DNA from: Paraphaeosphaeria minitans
Lineage: Eukaryota; Ascomycota; Dothideomycetes; Pleosporales; Didymosphaeriaceae
Direction of reading: 5' to 3'
Assembly: GCA_015832175.1 (NCBI GenBank)
Contig: WJXW01000006.1
Location: 744,001 to 808,000, forward strand
Length of the DNA stretch: 64,000 nucleotides
How positions within the stretch are numbered: the first letter of the stretch is position 1; every line of letters starts with the position of its first letter. The translations under genes and the position numbers were made by a program. Positions 1 through 13,400 of the stretch are shown piece after piece. The notes under the pieces were generated by a model that was given only the letters and a program-made list of their open reading frames with translations, made no database searches and was not told the origin of the DNA.

Positions 1-3000
1 TAACCTCTCTTCTTTATCTCTAGAAGTGTAGTTATTAACCTTCTTAAAGATATCTTAAGCTTTTTCTAGAACTCTTTAAGCGTATTTCTACTAATTAATA
101 TAGTAAGTTCCTAAGAGTTTTCTTCTAAATTATATCTACTCTATTTAATAAAGTATTCTTATTATCCTAACTTATTTTGTTATCTATTCATAATATAGTC
201 TACTTTATATATATTATTACTATATTAGCGTAATGTGTCTTTAATTAGCAATTATTAGTAGGGTAGTTTCCTATGCAGTTTATATAGTTCTAGTAGAGAA
301 GGATACAACACTAGATAAACCTTACCTAATTTAGGTAGGTTTACTTAGTAGGCTGTAGGTAGAGAGCTAATACACTTATCTACTACTCTAAGGCCTAGAA
401 ATTTCTAGTCTATTTTCTTATTTAGTTGTGTAGACTTTAGATTCCTGCTTAAAACCTATATCTTATTACCTTTATTAAGTTATAAAGGGGTTCTCTTCTT
501 ATTAGAGATAGATTTTTAGTACTTCTATACTACCTACAGCTTCTTTCTTATATTTACGCGTATTTCTATTAATCTTAACACTATTTAGTAGCCCTTTAGG
601 CTTTCCCCGCCACCTAGCAGTATATTAGGCTAGGTTAGGTTAGAGGGATTATATCTAAAGCACACTTAGTATAGTGTGTACCCTATTACTAAATGTTTAC
701 TGTTATTATATACATATTCTGCTAGAGAGATCCATATTACCTAATTATCTTGCTTTAGGGAGTAGAAGATTCGCAAGTATTATTCTAGTGTTTAGTTCTA
801 GCATTCTATTTGCCTGTTAGTCTAAGGGTAAAAAGCTAAGGTTAAAACCCTCCTTAAGTTTAGGTAATAATAGAAAGTATCCTAGTGTTTTACTTTTATT
901 ACTAGTCCTCTATCTAAGAGAATACTCTCTAGATTACTATAAAGTCTAATAACCTTACAAATCTAAGCCTAAGCTAGGTTAGTGCTATCCTAATCTATTT
1001 AGGCTAGTATATAATAAGTTATCTTAGAAAATTAATTAATAGTTACTAAGATAGCGTTATATGTTAGTCCTAAGAAGCGACTTAGGGGTAGATTAGTAAT
1101 AAAGTCTATTATTACGTGCTACTACAGACAATCTAGGATAGGAAGCTGCCGGAAAAGACTATAAGGCTTATGTCTTTTATAGGTTACCTATTAGCACTAC
1201 TTATAGTTATAAATATAGTTAGTAACCTCCTTATTTATACTAGTCTAGCAAAACTTCTATTAAACACGCTTAAGCGTCTAAATTGCACTAAAATATCTTA
1301 AGAGAAGGCTATTATAGTAGCTTTTAATAGCTTTTATACGCTTTAAAGAAGACTTAAGCTACACTAGGCTAGTTAGTTCTAAGCTACGGCCACTTAGACT
1401 AGATTGCGCTAACTTATTAACCTTATTATCTAATAAGTTTAAATCTTTAGATTTAATAGCCTCTTAGTCCTTTAAAGAGAGGTAGTTACTAAGACTACTC
1501 TTATCTAACCTCTTAAAGTAATAGGTATCTCTACAGGGCCTATTGCCCTATCTTATCTAACTTCTAGAGGGGTTAGTCTCTTAATAGGGCTTATTACCCT
1601 ATCCTATCTAGTTCTTAAAATAGGTAGAGATAGTAGAGACTAGAGCGTATCTACCTTACCTTTCTAATAATAGATTAGCTAAAGGCTTAATAAAGGCTTT
1701 ATTATTCTTCTACTTAGTATCCTAGGTGCTAAGCATATAGTCTAGGAGCCTCAATAGGCTGTCTACTAGATTTGTTAATCCTACCCTATAAGTTATAACA
1801 AAGTTATACTTACTTAGGGTGAGGTATAACTAGATATAATATAATATAAGCGTCTTAGTCTCTATAAACTATTAAAGGTTATAATAATTTATTAAGACCT
1901 TAAAGTGTTAACCTTAAAGGTATTAACGCTAGTGTTTAACTAACTTAATAATAGCGAGGAGTTCCTTATTATAAATATTATAGTAGTACTGTATAGTGCT
2001 TAATTTCCTTAAAAAGAAGTTAATTAGTTACTATAAGCCTAGCTTATTACCTTTACGTATAAGTTAGCTATAAATAGCACTAATTACTCTACTTAAAGTG
2101 TTAGTCTTAAGACGTGTCTATTGTCTATACTTAAAATACACTAGTATAGGCACTTTAAGAAATATATCTTTTAGTGTCTAGAAAGCTTTAGTGCCTTCTA
2201 GCCTAATATCTAGGGCTACACTCTCCTCTTTTTGCATTGCTAGCCCCTGCCTAGCGCTATCTAGCGCTTTCTTAGTTAAACTAGTAAGAGGTAGCGCTAT
2301 TTAGGAGAAATTAGTAATAAACTGTCTATAATAGTTTATAAAGCTAATAAAGACGCGTATATTATGTATATAGGTTAGTTTTGGCTATAATCGTATTGCA
2401 TTAACCTAATCTAGGTTAATTATAAGCTCTTCTAGAGAAACAATAAACCTAAGGTACTCTGTAGTAGTAGTGTGCTATTTACACTTCTTTAGGTTAATAA
2501 AGAGTTTTACTTAGCGCAGCCTCTCTAGAATCTTCCTTATATAGGCCTTCTGTTCCTTTAGTGTATTAGAGAAGATTAATATGTTATCTAGGTATATAAC
2601 ACAGGTAACATTAATTAGGCTAGTTAGTATCTAGGTAATTAGGCCCTAGAACTAGGCTAGTACGTTAGTAAGGCTAAAGGGCATTATAGTATACTTAAAA
2701 TAGCTATATTTTATATAGAAAGCGGTTTTCCACTTATCTCCTTCTATAATATAAACTTAATAGTACGCTTCTTTTAAGTTAAGCTTTATAAATATCTTAG
2801 CTTATTTTAGTTAGTCTAGAGATTTAGTAATTAGTAGGAAAGCTCTATAATTTTTAATTATAATCTTATTAAGACCTTAATAATCTATATATAGGCGTAA
2901 GATACTATCTTTCTTCTTTATAAAGAGCATAGAGGCACCAGCTAGGGATTTTAAATAGTAAATCTACTCTCTAGCTAAATACTCCTTAACGTACTTCTTT

Positions 3001-3324
3001 AATGTCTCTAACTTAACTATAGAGAGGTTGTATATAGGGTAATGTAAAAGTACACTACCTTCTACTAAATTAATCCGTAAATCGTAGTTAGTATAAGTGG
3101 CAAGGTCCTTATAGTTCTTATTTAAGGCTATATTAGCAAGATTAAAGTAATAGGATAGTATTTCTGCTATTCCATTCCTATCTACGCTAAATAGTGCTAG
3201 TATATCTATGTTAGATACTATACACGCGTATATAGAGACATAAAGGTCTTGTATAGTATAATTAAACTACTTAGCGTCTTCTACCGCGATTTTTTAGTAG
3301 ACTAGTACTTCCCTAGTATTACAT
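1..3324 (-). pseudogene. gypsy-1 copy A pol: RT, RNase H, integrase, chromodomain (RIP-dead)
   Basis: Reading the minus strand from 3324 down, the order is the usual Ty3/gypsy one. Reverse transcriptase lies at about 3010-2350, RNase H at about 2220-1750, integrase core at about 1140-750 and a chromodomain-like tail at about 240-80. The RT metal-binding motif reads Y-L-D-N at 2583-2594 instead of Y-x-D-D. The second Asp became Asn through TGAC to TAAC. Many in-frame TAG/TAA stand where the paralogue or the family has Gln. In a live element the product would be a polyprotein that copies element RNA and inserts the cDNA, with the chromodomain steering insertion toward marked chromatin. This copy cannot encode an active enzyme. 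Confidence 0.88.
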
Positions 3325-3329
3325 CTCCA
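1..3329 (-). mobile_element. Ty3/gypsy element gypsy-1, copy A, 3' part
   Basis: This is the pol half of a chromodomain-bearing Ty3/gypsy retrotransposon read on the minus strand. It aligns as a reverse complement with copy B: position 1 matches about 36375 and position 3324 about 33052, with almost no indels. The element runs off the left edge, so its 3' LTR is not in the window. It is interrupted at 3329/3330 by gypsy-2 and resumes at 20087. The 5-bp CTCCA lies at 3325-3329 and again at 20087-20091, which fixes the interruption point. Base changes relative to copy B are nearly all C/T or G/A transitions, as expected for RIP. Confidence 0.92.
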
Positions 3330-3521
3330 TGTTATGGGCTAGCCTTAGAGAGTGAATAGAACTATAAGTGCCAAATATAAAGGATAAATTCTAGGTATTA
3401 AGTCTCTATAAGGGGGTGTGCCGCTTATAAGAAGAGTTTTCCTTAGTAGGTCTACTTCTTTAGGGTAGTTCTTTTCCTTAAGATCTTTCTAAAGGCTAGG
3501 GCTATGCCCTAGCCTATTATA
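3330..3521 (-). repeat. gypsy-2 3' LTR (192 bp)
   Basis: This is a direct repeat of 19895-20086 with the same length, beginning TGTTATGGGCTAGCC. Its last bases, ATTATA, correspond to ATCACA in the partner, so the ancestral ends were TG...CA. It contains a perfect hairpin at 3493-3515. Differences from the partner LTR are almost all transitions. Confidence 0.92.
3493..3515. repeat. Perfect hairpin in the gypsy-2 LTR
   Basis: AGGCTAGGGC, loop TAT, GCCCTAGCCT: 10-bp arms. In the other LTR (20058-20080) one position is changed. On the element's own strand it lies at the start of U3. Confidence 0.9.
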
Positions 3522-3989
3522 TACCCTAGACCTTACTTAGTTTAAAATATCTTATAGTTACAAAGTAAGCCTTAGAGATCTTAGGAGTATTATACTATAG
3601 TAAGGCAATAGTGTAGAGGTGGTCCTAAGGCGGCCTTAGGGCAAGGGCCTTTATTAGGTAGTTTATTTATTTACTTTATTATTATAAGGCGATAGGATAG
3701 CGCTCCTACTTTTTTTAATATAATTATTATATATCTATTACTTTAGTAGTGCGTTGCTATTATAGTCTTTTTATATCTACGTTACTTTGCCTTCCTTCTT
3801 CCCTTCTCTACTCTTTCTTTTCTATACTAACCCTAACCTACGCCTATTCTAACTTTTTTAACTATCTATAACTACCTCTATCTTTACCTTCTTCTAGCCC
3901 TAATCTAGTCCCCTTTCTATTCCTACGCTATACGCCTTTATACTCTTATTAGCCTTCTAGCCCTTTTTTTTAGCGTTCTGTTTACGGCT
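3522..3989. other. gypsy-2 3' non-coding spacer
   Basis: Nothing recognisable is encoded between the 3' LTR and the start of the convergent reading frame. Seen on the plus strand, the stretch at about 3770-3960 is pyrimidine-rich (many CTTCC/CCTTT runs). That would suit either a leader or promoter of the plus-strand frame, or a degraded polypurine tract on the minus strand. I cannot separate these two. Confidence 0.4.
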
Positions 3990-5350
3990 ATAGCTAATAT
4001 TAATATTATTAATAATAGCTTTTAAAGTAGCGCTGCTTTAGTAGATATCTTTAGTCCTAGTAGTAATAGTAGTAATAACCTTTTAGACCTAAACTACCGC
4101 CTTACTAAGCCTAGCTATACGTACACTAAGGAAGAGATTAATAACACTAAAGTAGAAAAGATTCTCTAGAGCCTTAACATGCCTATATAGTAGCCTAATA
4201 GTAGTAATTACCCTTACTTCTTTATAACCTCTAAAAAGGGCGTACTAGCTAATCGCCCTAACTTTATTACTTCTACCTATACTCTAAAGTAGCTCTGCAT
4301 TACTAAGAGCGTAGTCCTTTAAAGAGATAGTTTAGATAAAAAGCTAGCTAACTTTAATATAGGCCTTATGTGTATTAAATATATTAAGCGCCTAAGGCAG
4401 CTTAGGTGTATAAAGTAAGTCTATAGCTTTATATTCTAGACTATTATTAATATTTATACAGCTATTAACTATTCTAGGGCTACTCCTATAGCGCCTACTA
4501 TTACACTAAAGCTACCTACTAGTATAATTTTACCCCCTTTACTAATAACCTAGGCCTAAGGTAGGCTCTACGCCTCTAGATTAAATACGTAGAGCGAGAC
4601 TAGGTTAATAGCAATTTATATATTTATAATTCTAGAATATATAGCACTAATCCCTAAAAGCCTATAACTAGAACGCTGCCTACCTTTATAGTAAAGTTCT
4701 ACTACTTAGCCTGGTAGTATAAGTAGTATCTAAACTTAGCGCTTAAGAACTCTAGCCTAATCTAGGAGCTAGGCTCCCCTACTATACCCCCACTTTAGTA
4801 TAGTAACAGAATAGTAGTTACCCCCCCTAGTATAGACATAGCCCTAGTAGCACTTTTACTCTAGATAACTCTAGCCTAGCGTAGTAGTAACTATAATTAG
4901 AATCTAGTAGCGTTAGCTAATAATATAGCGGGGTAGATAAATAATATAGGAAATTATATCTAGTAATCTAAGGAGAGTATAGGCTAGTGCCTAGACAAGA
5001 TAACTTAGACCTAAGCATAAACTACTAACCTACTTACTACTATTATAGAGTAACTTAGGATAGCTCCTAGCTAACACTATCTTACCCTTCTAGTAGCCCT
5101 AGCCTAATAGCGTATACCCTTTAACCTATATTAAGAGCCTTATAGAGTAACTCTACTTAAGCCTTTATCTAGGGCTAGCTTAGTGCACTTTTTTAGGTAC
5201 TACTACTACTAGTGTAAAGAGTAATATAGTTATTATAGCCCCTTTTTATTTCTACTTAGTGTTACTTTAGTGCTGCTTTAGTTATAGCAACCCTAGGACT
5301 AATAGCCTTTAGTAGTTTTTAGATAGATAGCGCCTCTACTAGGTTAGTAG
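3990..5350 (+). pseudogene. gypsy-2 convergent accessory reading frame, unknown function
   Basis: This plus-strand frame faces the end of pol. From about 3990 to 4870 it reads as protein-like sequence in one frame, with all stops being TAG/TAA (likely former Gln). The start is uncertain: ATA at 3990-3992 may be a RIP-altered ATG. Around 4371-4409 it has Cys-x2-Tyr(TAT)-x8-Cys with Arg/Lys between, a possible half of a zinc cluster. A Gln/Pro/Ser-rich stretch follows, and near 5340-5400 there is a run of aliphatic residues. Beyond about 4900 two frames look equally plausible, so the 3' limit is weak. TGA is rare in RIP-affected DNA, so openness alone is not proof. Function unknown. Confidence 0.4.
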
Positions 5351-5559
5351 AGGAATAAATTCTTAAATACTTATTATAGCTTTTCTTGTAATATTTATAT
5401 ATTCTTCCTTATAGGCTAAATAGGACTATTATTATGCCTATAGTCCCCCTAGGCGGCTTTAAAGCAGTCTAGAGCTATAGTATCTATAACATTTTTAACT
5501 AGCACCTAAGTTAGTAATACTTACTTAGTCTATTTTACTAGCGCCTATTATTATTTTCT

Positions 5560-7990
5560 CTAAGTGTTCTTAATGCGTAGGACCTTCTCTACTTCTTATT
5601 TATATAGGTCTAGGTCTGCTTCTTCTAGCTTTAGGGCTAGGCCTAGCTAGGCGTTAGTCTAGATCTAACTAGGTAGGAGATCGTCCGCTACTTATTTAAA
5701 AAGGTTAACGTGGATAGTTTTATAGAGATTACTAGGTAGGTTTAGTGTTACTATAAGTAAGGATAGTATAGCTATTATAGTATATTTAACCTTAAACTAG
5801 TTAAGTTTTTTCTTTAGCTAGTTAGTTTTTATATTACGTAGCAAGAACTATATCTTATCTCTAACTTAGAATCGCTCTATAGGGTAGTAGGTATAGTTTA
5901 TAGCCTCTATAGTGCGCTGCTATCTATAGGTAATAGTAGTCTAGACTAAAGCTATCCTTTTTTTAAAGTAGTCTAGGAAGTGCTTTACCCTCCTAGTAGG
6001 GGTATAGGTAGACTCTACTAGTAAGGGGATTCTCTTAAGGAGATTAACGTAATATCTATTTAGTAGAAAGTTTAGGCTTAAGCCTATAGTAGTAGATACT
6101 TTATTATTTAATATAAGCTAGTAGACTAGGAGGTAGTCTAGCTAGTCTGTCTATTTAAAGTTAACTATAATGTAGAGAACTAAAAGTATCTCCTAGTTTA
6201 CTCTTTCTATGCTACTATTAGTCTAGGGGTAGTATACTATAGAGAGGAGTTATTTTATTCTAGTTAATTTATATAGTGTAGTCTAGAACTTCTCTAGCTA
6301 GTCTAAGCCTCTGTCTATAATTAGTAAGGTAGGGAAGCTATAGAACTACTACTATATATTATAGAAGTAGGCTGTATAGTACTCTACTATTATAAAAGTT
6401 ATAGTTTCTAGTTATATATACTTTAATAGCCTATTAGTAATTATAAGTAGGTATTATAGTACTGCTATAAAGGCCTAGGGGAGGTCTACTATAAAATCTA
6501 TTAAGAGTTGCGTCTAGTACTAGTTTATAATTAGGAGTGGCTATAAGAGACTTTACTACTTTTACTAGTCTATATACGCTTCTACGCAGTGGTAATTATG
6601 CACAAATTAGGTAATATTTTTAGATTTATTATTCTAGTAGTAGTCCTAGTAGATAATTTTAAATATAGAGTTTTTTCTAGGATAGCTTATAACTAGAGAC
6701 TTATATACGCGCTATATAATAGCAGTAGTAAGAGGTTTCTAAGCTAGGACCTAAAGGACTCTTTGCTATAGGAGAGACCTATATATACTAATTATATAAT
6801 CCCTAATTTATTAAGAGGTGGCGGCCACTATAGAGAATATATAGTTACTATAGTGCACCGCCTTAAGCCTAATATAGTAGAGGGGGAACTCTACTATAGC
6901 TATATTCTAGAGTGCCTATAGATGCGTATTAGTAAAGATTTAAGCCTCTACTAGCGCTATTAAAGATTACGTCTACACTAGGGCGGCTTAGATAGTCCTA
7001 GGCACTATTAGTAAGGCGTTTATCTTTATCTACTAAACTATATCCTACTTACACTAGCTTAGTGCGTCTAGTCTAGCTATCTAGAATCTAGGCTAGTAGT
7101 AAAGGTAGAAGTAAAAAGTAGAAAGTAATTCTAACTACTAGTGCTAGCGCTTACTTAATTCTTAGATCTTTATAAAGTATTTAAAGTTTTTATAGTCTAT
7201 TAGAATCTTAAAAGGGTGCACTACTTTTATTAGCTTTAGTTTGTATACTTATAGGGCCTATATAATTATAAGTAGCTCTTTATTATAAATAGTATAGTTC
7301 TGCTAGACTAGTATTAGGGCTATAGAGTAGTAGGCTATAAGGTGCTAGATCCCCTTAATACGTTAAAAGAGGTAGGCCCTAGTAGCGCTGCCTAAGTAGT
7401 CTACCTCTACTAGCGTGTTACGCTCTAGGTCCTAGAGCGCTAGGATAAGGCCCTATATAAATATATCCTTTAGGGCCTAGAAAGCCTCTTATTCCCTAGG
7501 GCCCTATTAAAACGGGACTCTTTTCTTAGTAAGGGTATATAGGGGTGCGGCCTACTTAGAGAATTAGGGGAGAAAGTTGTAATAGAAGTTAGTAAAGCTA
7601 ATAAAGTAGTAGACTACACGCACTATAGAGGGGGCGTTCTATTAATTAATTACTTATATCTTTGCTAGATTAGGGCGAATAGCCTTACCTACTATAATAA
7701 GATACCCTAGGTACCTAACCTCTATTATTGTGAATTTATATTTCTCTAGGTCTATATATAGTCTAGCTTCTTATAGGAGTCCTAGCACTTATCGTATATA
7801 GTTCTAGTGTTAGCGTAGGGGCCCTATTATATAGATAAGGATATTATCTAGGTAAGCTATATATATGTTGCCTAGGGTATCTTTTAGAGCGCTATTAATA
7901 TAGCGCTAGAATATAGTAGGTGCCTTAGTTAGTCTAAATAGGACTACTAACCACTTAAAGAGACTAAACTAGGTATAGAACATAGTATAG
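5560..7990 (-). pseudogene. gypsy-2 pol, 3' portion: RT C-terminus, RNase H, integrase, tail
   Basis: Read on the minus strand from 7990 down, this begins inside the RT palm. The fragment R-F-G-L-F is followed by L-T-K-A-P and then the metal-binding motif Y-L-D-N-I-L, whose Asp-Asn doublet is at 7843-7848. The second Asp was lost by TGAT to TAAT. RNase H-like sequence follows to about 6950, integrase at about 6850-5900, and a Gln-rich tail to about 5560 that may hold a decayed chromodomain. The N-terminal part of the same RT lies across the nested element at 17607-17880. Numerous TAG/TAA interrupt the frame. Confidence 0.85.
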
Positions 7991-8222
7991 TATTGTGTTG
8001 TAGGTGCGTTTGCCTTAAGTAAGGAATATAAAAGAATGAGTTGAGTTCTTCTATCTAAAATCTATTATATAAATCCAACTACTCTAATTGTCCATTAGGT
8101 CTCTTTCTGTCTTGTCTAGTTAGCGCTCTATTTTTCCTATTCCCTAATTAGCTATCTTAAATAACAGCTAATTAGCCCTATATTTCTCTAATTCTTTATT
8201 ATAGGCCAACCTTTACACTACA
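7991..8222 (-). repeat. gypsy-4a 3' LTR (232 bp)
   Basis: Aligns end to end with 17375-17606. The inferred ancestral ends are TGTTGTGTTGTAGG and CTTTACACTACA; the left end here reads TATTGTG because TG became TA. Confidence 0.9.
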
Positions 8223-8789
8223 TTTTCCTCCCTCTCTTCTAGGCTTAGTCCCTTAAGCCTACTACCTTACTACCCTTTTAACACCTTATTAGTAGTTACT
8301 TTCTAGACCTATAATTTCCTTAATCTTTAGCTAGCTACCCTTACCTAATTATTCTACCTACTAACCTATTACCTACCTACTACTTATGTCCCTATAATTA
8401 AAGTTGTTTATTAACTTCTTTATATATTAGGTAATAATGCAGCGTTAGTCTAATTCTAGGCCTATAATTTTACCTTAGCCTCTAGCTAACTAACTGTGCC
8501 TAATTATTCTAACTACTAACCTATCGCCTATCTACTACTTATATCCCTATAATTAAAGTTATTTATAGACCTCTTAGCATATTAGATAGTAATATTATAG
8601 TAATATCCTCTTATAAACGCTTCTACTAAGCTGCTTAAGTAGCCTACGCTTAATCTTTAGGGTATATAACCCTAGGATTTCTTCTACTCTATCCTTCTCC
8701 TAACCTTTACTCCTACTCTCCTCCCTCTCTTTTAGTCCTTCTAATACCTATTTAACAACTCTACTATAGTTATAGCTGTAGTTAACTAT

Positions 8790-10060
8790 ACTCTAGGTAG
8801 AATAGCTGCTTCTAGTGCTAGTAGTAGAAAGGGTAGTAATAACCTAAATAAGCGTGGCCCTACTAGTAATATAAAGGTAGACCTCTTTATCTACCCTTCT
8901 AAGTCTACTAAGGAGTATATTATTAAGTAGCGTATATTATCCTAAAAACCTTTTGTATCCTATTACTAACCTTCCTAGTTAGGGCGAGGACTAATTAGCG
9001 TGTAAACTATAATCTTCTACGTGAACTAGCTTACTTTATCTATAGCCTAGATATATAAAGTATTACCCTAGGTCCTATTCTTTGCACTGCTAGCGTCTAT
9101 AAAAATAATAGCTACTTAGACCTTACTGTTTAGCACTTTAATATTAGTAATAATAAAGCGGAGACTATTACTAAGTTCTTTACCTTAGGCACTAGAGAGG
9201 CTCTATTAAAGTGTAGATACTATAATACTAACATTAATATAGGCATCTAGTATACTACTACCTCCTTTTATTTTCCTCTTTCTTCTCTAATTAACTATCG
9301 CTGCACCTACTACTAGAATAAGAGTAGAAGGAGTAAGCTCTATTTTAGTAGTAAATGTAGTGTTTTCTATCTAAAAGGCAAGCTACTAAACTAGAGAGGG
9401 TGTAATAAGTGCTAGATAAATAGTAACTATGCCTTTTACTCCTTTTATTATAAGTTCTAGTCTTAATTTCCTATCGCCTAAGCTAATATCTCTTTCTTTT
9501 TAGGTAAGCTAGCTAATCCTAGCACTAGTCTTTCTATAGATAATATTATTTTAGCTGCTAACATCCTTCCTATTAGTATAACCTACTTTTAGGCTCTTTT
9601 TAGTTGCACTTCTAAAGCTATTTCTGCCCTTAATACTCTTATTTCTAGCGAGCCTATAGAACCCTAATATACTATTGCTATAAACTATAGTCCTCTTTTC
9701 TTAGTAGCCCTTTAAAATTATTTCTAAAAATTTTCTAAAAGTTTCCTCTAGTCTCTTTCTAGTAGTATTTTATTATTTTAGGGTTTTAGTTCTCCTACTT
9801 AAGGGGGTTCTTATTCTGGCTCTAATTATAGATTGCCTAGTCCTAGATTACCTATGCGCCTAGATTCTCCTATTAGGGAGAATACTCCTCTTTAGCTTTA
9901 GCTATCCTTTTAGTCTACTTATTCCTAGTATTCTTGTTCTAGTTCTCTTTTGCCTTATTAGCGGTTTATTAATTAGGCTACTTAAAATTATACTAGATCT
10001 CTTCTTTAGTTTAAGGTAACTAGGGACTCTAGCTCTATAGAGCCTTAAACCCTAAATACT
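8790..10060 (+). pseudogene. gypsy-4a convergent accessory reading frame, Cys-containing, unknown function
   Basis: This plus-strand frame lies between the 3' LTR and the end of pol, antisense to gag-pol. It is protein-like in one frame from about 8800 (Ser/Ala-rich start). Between about 9200 and 9430 it carries several Cys codons, including Cys-x2-Tyr pairs where Tyr is TAT/TAC, and a Cys-x2-Cys near 9391-9402 followed by Asn/Ser. A Ser/Pro/Arg-rich tail follows to about 10050, and then a run of 17 T at about 10164-10180. The same region is kept in gypsy-4b on its minus strand although that copy lost pol. The Cys spacing is not the standard six-Cys pattern. Function unknown. Confidence 0.45.
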
Positions 10061-10449
10061 TATTAGTCCCGCTGCTACTATAGAGATAATATTACTATTA
10101 ATAATAAGAAGGATAATAATTAGTGCCCTAATATGTCTTTAGCTAGCAACTAGGTGTTCTCTATTTTTTTTTTTTTTTTATTTCTTCCTTCCTCCCTCTC
10201 TTTTACTAACTGCCTATAGTTAGCTTTCCTAATTCTGTATTAGAAAAAGATTAGGCTAGTTTAATATAATATTAAACTCTAAAGTAGACATATCTTAGTT
10301 TATATTAAAATCTAATACTTCTACTCTTTTTAAAATAACCACCTTTAGTAAATTACCTCTTGTCTATATAGGTGGTATAATAGCCTATTAGAGTTCTTTC
10401 TTTTACTCTACCCCTTTAGTTCTTATAAGGCTATCCTTAACTTCTAAGC

Positions 10450-13400
10450 TAGAATTACTATACTCCTCCCTTTCTTTAACTTTTTAATAGCGTAGTAGTT
10501 TTGGCAGCTTTAGTAGTAGGGTCTAAAAGTTTATTAGTAAGTCCTTAGGTATAATTCTTATCCTTTCTTTTAGTACCTATGCTTTATTATCTAGGGTGTG
10601 CTAGTAGAAGCGCTTAAGGCGGTTACTATATATAGTATACTAGAATATAGCTCTATTAAGCTTTTCTAGTTAGTAATATAACTAGCTAGGGTAGTTAATA
10701 GAGATTTAGTAAGGGCCTAGCTAGCAATCCCCTATCTTTATAGCTGTTAACTTGTCTATAGCCCTAATTAAATTCTAAACTAGCACTAGGTCTCCTTTGT
10801 AAAAGTCTTGTTAATAGGCTTTATTAAAATCCTATTACTCTACTCCCTTAAGGCGCATTCTTCTTAACCTAAATAGTGCCTCTAAAAGTTTATTACCTTT
10901 CTATTCTAACTACTTAGCCCTTAGGGCAAGTAGATCTGATTAGTTCTCTACCTCTAACTATAGTAGGGTCTACTAGCTTTTAATCGCCAGCTTAATAGGT
11001 AGTATAGGTTAAATACTAGTTATTATCTCTATAGGTGCTAACCCTGTGCTTTGTTAAATTAAAACCCTCTTAGCCTATACTACTATAGGTAAATCGCGCT
11101 TCTAATTATTTCCTAGCTTTGTAAGCGCTGTAATAAGTAATTAGTAATCTTATTTAACTAGCCTTTAAGCCTTAGAGTTGTAGGAGGAAGCTTAGATATA
11201 GTATATCTTATAGTGTTTAGCTAGTGCTTTAACTACTAATTTGTTTTTAGGCCCCCTATTTACGCTTAGTTAAGGAAACACCCCCTACCTATAAATAATA
11301 TCCTTATAGAGGAACTTTGCAACGCTTTCTAAATCTACTCTAATAAGCGCTCTAGCTTTAGGCCATCCTAAGGCGTATTCCCTAGCAATAATAAGGAAGG
11401 ATTTCTAATACTTACTTATAGGCATATAGGTAATATTAATAGTCTATTATTTAAATAAGGTTCTAAGGTTACTAATTTTAAGGCTTATCTCTATCTAATT
11501 ACCTTATTTAGTAGTATAGACAGTATATTTCTTTAGCTTAGTTTAAATTATCTTAAACTAGCGCTTTTACTAGAACTAAGACTAAATCGCAGTATTTATA
11601 GCCTAGATTCCTTTATAGTAGAGGTGCTAGTAGACTTTCTAAACAAGTGCCTTTTAAACATCTAGGTTATTAATTACCCTTTAGATAGTAAGATTTAGGG
11701 TTAACTTCTTAAATAGTAGGTTCGCTTTCACAAAAAAGGTTTAGGCCTTCTTTGTCTACAAAAGGCGGCTTTTCTAGGGTATTAGCCTATTAGGTCTTTT
11801 TCTAAATAGTAAGAACCTCGCTATTTCTTCTAATTCTTCTAAAAAGTCTTCGCTAAGGATCTAGGCCTCTTATAAGATAAACACTAAGCTATTATTATGC
11901 TTCTCTACTATATAGTCTATAAAGGGACCCAGGTCTTCTTCTAATTCTTCTGGCGCTGTCTATCCTTTTAGTTAGGGGTACCTTAACAATCTATTAGTAA
12001 TAACATTTTGTTTTCCTAGCCTATAGACAATTTTAAAGTCCTATAGCAGTATTATATCTAGCTATTAGTTTATTACTAATCTAGAGAGGTTAGTAGAAGA
12101 CTAGTTAAGCTGTAAAATTAGAGTAGCCGCATCTATTTTAATAATAAATTAGGTCCTATATAGGTATAGCGTAAACTTTTTTAGTGCCTATACTACTACT
12201 TTACATTTAAGCTTAGTTAAGTGCTACCTTAATTCTACTTTAAACTATAGTATACTTTTAAACTACACTAGGTAGCGCTTTCTATTCTTTCTTACTTACT
12301 TAATATAGGCTCCTTCTCTTTATAAACTTACGTTTACACAGACGAAGATCTGCCTTCCTAATTTATAATTAAAAGTTATTAGAACTAGTGCAGTAGTAAT
12401 ACTCTCCTTTAGAATATTTATTAATTAGCGCTTAAGATCTCCTTACTTCCACTTTTAGCCTTTTCTAGTAAGTATGTATAAAGGTTTTACTTTAATAGAA
12501 AAGTAGAAGATCTATTAGTAATAGTAAGTGTAAATTCTAATAAACTATTAGACTTCTCCTTAATTTGTGTATTCTTTCTAGTACAGAATCTTAGCCACTT
12601 TTTTGTCTTAGGGTAATTAGCTATTAGGCGATACCTTATATCCTACAATTTCTATTTAGTTTACTCCCTAGAAGGATTTTATTTCTAATATAGTAGTATA
12701 GGCCCTCTCTAGGTTAGTAAGTACCCTATCTAGCTGCATAATATATTTAAGTATAAATTAGTATATCCTAGAAAGGGCTTCTTTATCCCTATAGGTTAAC
12801 TTTAGTCCTACTAATGCAATATTATTAATAAAGGGTAAAGCATTAGGAAAATACCTCTAAAGAATTATTAACATAGCCCTCTAGAAAACTCCTAGTAAAT
12901 TTGTTATACCTTATAGCAGTGTGCAGTGCCTTACTAGGCCTATAGGTGTCTAGAAAGCTATTATATCTCTTAAGGCCGTATAGAGCAGTATCTAGTTAAA
13001 CCCTAAAAACAGATTAAATAGAGAGTAGATTACTCTACCTCTAATCCTCTCTAAAAACTTATTAGCTAAGGGTAGGAGATTAGCATCTCTTTCTAAAACC
13101 TTATTATAGAACTAGGCGTTATTAATTAATTAGTACCCTTTATCTTTCTTTAGTACTAGGAACTAGGGGTTTTAATATTAGCTATTACATATTTTAAGGA
13201 CTTTTTAGTTAATCTAATCTAAAATTATCTAGTGTACCACAGCCACTAGCTTTTTTAGGTAGTTAAAGCCTTTTACCTACTAGACTTTGTATAGGATAGT
13301 CTAAATCTAGTACAGAGGTATAATATCCTTACTAATAGTTATTATTTTACTAAATTCCTAGGCTAGAGCTGCCTCTTAATAGAATATTAGCTTATAGATA

